From an uncultured Clostridia bacterium (GTDB taxonomy: Bacteria > Bacillota > Clostridia > Oscillospirales > Ruminococcaceae), in the NCBI GenBank assembly GCA_947165805.1, contig CAMVBT010000155.1:1-6153 (forward strand): DNA of 6,153 bases, read 5' to 3'. Within the stretch, counting starts at the first letter, position 1. Each line of letters starts with the position of its first letter. The position numbers were made by a program, and so were the translations under genes. Shown here piece by piece: positions 5,118 to 6,153 of the stretch. A model generated the notes under the pieces. It was given only the letters and a program-made list of their open reading frames with translations. It ran no database searches and was not told the origin of the DNA.

Positions 5118-5954
5118 TTACTGCTCTTCCTCGACCTTGGTTTTCTTCCCGACGATAAAAGCTATCGCAAAGCCGACAGCCAGTGTTATCACGCCGATGA
5201 AAGTGTCCGCGTTAAGTCCGAAGCCCGCCGGGAATATCGCGTACAGCGAGCCGACAACAAGCCCGAGTATCGCGGAGAATACCATAAGGCGGTATTTTTT
5301 CAGCAGGAATGTTATCATTCTCGCGCCAATCACAAGCCCCGCGAGAACGCCTATCGCCGTCGGGATAATGACCGCGAAGTTGAGCGAGTGTAAGTGTATC
5401 GAGGAAATTACGATCTCATAAGTGCCGAAAAGCACCATTACGAAAGAACCGGAAACTCCGGGGATTATCATAGCCACAGCCGCGGTAAAGCCCGCTACAA
5501 GGAACAGCGCCGCCGCGCCTATGCCTTCCAGCTCCGACGGAGCGGTCACCGTGCCTGACTGTTCGAGCATTGCAAGGCAGACCACAAGCGAAAGTGCAAG
5601 CACGAACGGAACAGCGCAAACGGGTGTGAATTTCTGCTTTACAGTCGCGTTTCGCAGTATCAGCGGTATGCTGCCTGCGATAAGTCCCATGAAGAACATA
5701 TATGTCTCCGTCGGGAACGCGCCGAACAGCCACTTTATCACGACAGCGAATCCCAGAAGTCCCGCCACCGCGCCGATACCGAAGAATATCAGGAATACGA
5801 TGTTCTTCTTTATCTCTTTAATGTTCAGGGACAGCGCCCCGCATACCTTGTCATAGCAGCCGAACACTACGAGCATCGTGCCGCCGGATACGCCGGGGAT
5901 TATGTTTGCGATACCGAACACAAGTCCGTATATCGCGGCGAGTAAGTATTGCAT
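5118..5954 (-). CDS. popT: DUF368 family polyprenyl-phosphate transporter (PopT)
   Basis: 278 residues. DUF368 proteins (PopT) are polytopic membrane proteins shown to recycle undecaprenyl phosphate, the lipid carrier for peptidoglycan and other wall polymers, back across the membrane. The protein has two matching hallmark segments in an internal duplication: NIIPGVSGGTMLVVFGCYD (17-35) and MIIPGVSGSFVMVLFGTYE (162-180). Hydrophobic spans lie at about 52-75, 84-101, 112-130, 145-165, 192-212, 222-243 and 250-268, and the charged tail KKTKVEEEQ ends the protein. The length is normal. The ATG start has AGGAGA at 5965-5970, ten bases upstream. The gene stands alone, with composite-repeat sequence on both sides, and no sigma-A promoter is convincing. 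Family assignment is very secure; the transport role comes from characterised relatives. Confidence 0.93.
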   Translation of the reverse strand: MQYLLAAIYGLVFGIANIIPGVSGGTMLVVFGCYDKVCGALSLNIKEIKKNIVFLIFFGIGAVAGLLGFAVVIKWLFGAFPTETYMFFMGLIAGSIPLILRNATVKQKFTPVCAVPFVLALSLVVCLAMLEQSGTVTAPSELEGIGAAALFLVAGFTAAVAMIIPGVSGSFVMVLFGTYEIVISSIHLHSLNFAVIIPTAIGVLAGLVIGARMITFLLKKYRLMVFSAILGLVVGSLYAIFPAGFGLNADTFIGVITLAVGFAIAFIVGKKTKVEEEQ

Positions 5955-5964
5955 AAGCAGAAAA

Positions 5965-5970
5965 TCTCCT
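5965..5970 (-). promoter_or_regulatory. popT ribosome binding site
   Basis: The minus strand reads AGGAGA, ten bases before the ATG at 5954, which supports that start. Confidence 0.75.
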
Positions 5971-5995
5971 GTATTTTTCTTCGGGTCGGCAGTTA

Positions 5996-6046
5996 CTTGT
6001 CAAGGCGTACTGCCTCTGCCCGCTGCAAGGCGAAGCGGTTCGCCTT
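5996..6046 (+). repeat. short third copy of the intergenic repeat
   Basis: The plus strand carries TTGTCAAGGCGTACTGCC followed by CTGCAAGGCGAAGCGG (6023-6038), matching the last part of the larger copies but lacking the GTAAA segment. Its end folds into a perfect 8-bp hairpin, AAGGCGAA (6027-6034), loop GCGG, TTCGCCTT (6039-6046). It lies upstream of popT, so popT is flanked by repeat copies on both sides. Confidence 0.75.
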
Positions 6047-6109
6047 TACGGAAAGAGAGGGGGTGGAGGAGAGAGGAGGTCCGGGGGGAGGGAGAAAACC
6101 ACTTTCCTT
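6047..6109 (+). other. purine/G-rich tract upstream of popT
   Basis: From 6050 to 6096 nearly every base is a purine, interrupted only at 6064 and 6080-6082. G-runs include GGGGG (6059-6063), GGGGGG (6083-6088) and GGG (6090-6092), plus several GG pairs. A G-quadruplex is possible but would need long or two-layer loops. No gene start follows: the nearest ATG (6120) meets a stop after three codons. Confidence 0.6.
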
Positions 6110-6128
6110 CAACGGCACGATGCCGTTG
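6110..6128 (+). repeat. perfect 8-bp stem-loop near the right edge
   Basis: CAACGGCA (6110-6117) pairs with TGCCGTTG (6121-6128) around the loop CGA. No T-run follows on either strand, so it is not a standard terminator. It could belong to a gene or repeat beyond the window. Confidence 0.55.
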
Positions 6129-6153
6129 TAAGTTGCCCAAAACGCCGCAAGGA

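Noticed and set aside
5972..6003. TTGACA on the minus strand as popT promoter
   Set aside because: The -35 match is perfect, but no acceptable -10 lies 16-18 bp downstream, only an A-rich stretch at a longer distance.
5949..6131. Small plus-strand open frame at the right end
   Set aside because: It overlaps the popT start and repeat sequence, is basic and low-complexity, and lacks a ribosome binding site.

Overview
The window looks like chromosome of a moderately GC-rich Clostridia/Oscillospiraceae (Ruminococcus-like) gut Firmicute. This rests on the G+A-rich ribosome binding sites, a perfect sigma-A promoter, a zinc-ribbon/TPR/TIR protein of a type I associate with Clostridia, a DUF368 transporter, and intergenic space full of short hairpin repeats. 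The genus is inference.

Layout. Positions 1-56 are an AT-rich scrap (about 26% GC) joined abruptly to the C-terminal half of tsaD (57-563). The tsaD N-terminal half is absent and a stop codon lies in frame just upstream, so this is a disrupted gene, a rearrangement junction or an assembly join. After a 182-bp gap with a textbook TTGACA-17-TATAAT promoter, a 501-codon plus-strand gene (746-2251) encodes a zinc-ribbon/TPR/TIR/TPR/coiled-coil protein. It is followed by hairpins and a strong bidirectional terminator (2353-2395). The next 440 bp (2396-2836) contain no gene but are densely repetitive: a modular composite repeat, a double hairpin and three copies of a 29-bp tandem repeat.

The rest is transcribed from the minus strand. 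A two-gene operon runs from 4868 to 2837: a lipoprotein with FG-GAP/VCBS-like acidic loops, probably starting at a CTG codon, then an OmpR/PhoB-type response regulator. No histidine kinase is present. A second copy of the composite repeat (4926-5112), inverted relative to the first, fills the space to the next gene, a DUF368 polyprenyl-phosphate transporter (popT, 5954-5118). The right end (5955-6153) holds the popT leader, a shorter copy of the repeat, a purine/G-rich tract and a perfect 19-nt stem-loop.

How the genes may work together. The lipoprotein and response regulator look like one envelope-sensing unit whose kinase must be elsewhere. The neighbouring DUF368 protein acts in recycling the lipid carrier used for wall polymers, which is thematically compatible, but the sequence shows no direct link. 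The TIR gene is a single-gene unit convergent with the operon. The most unusual feature is the repeat architecture: the lipoprotein-regulator operon sits between two inverted copies of a modular repeat, with further copies beside the adjacent genes.
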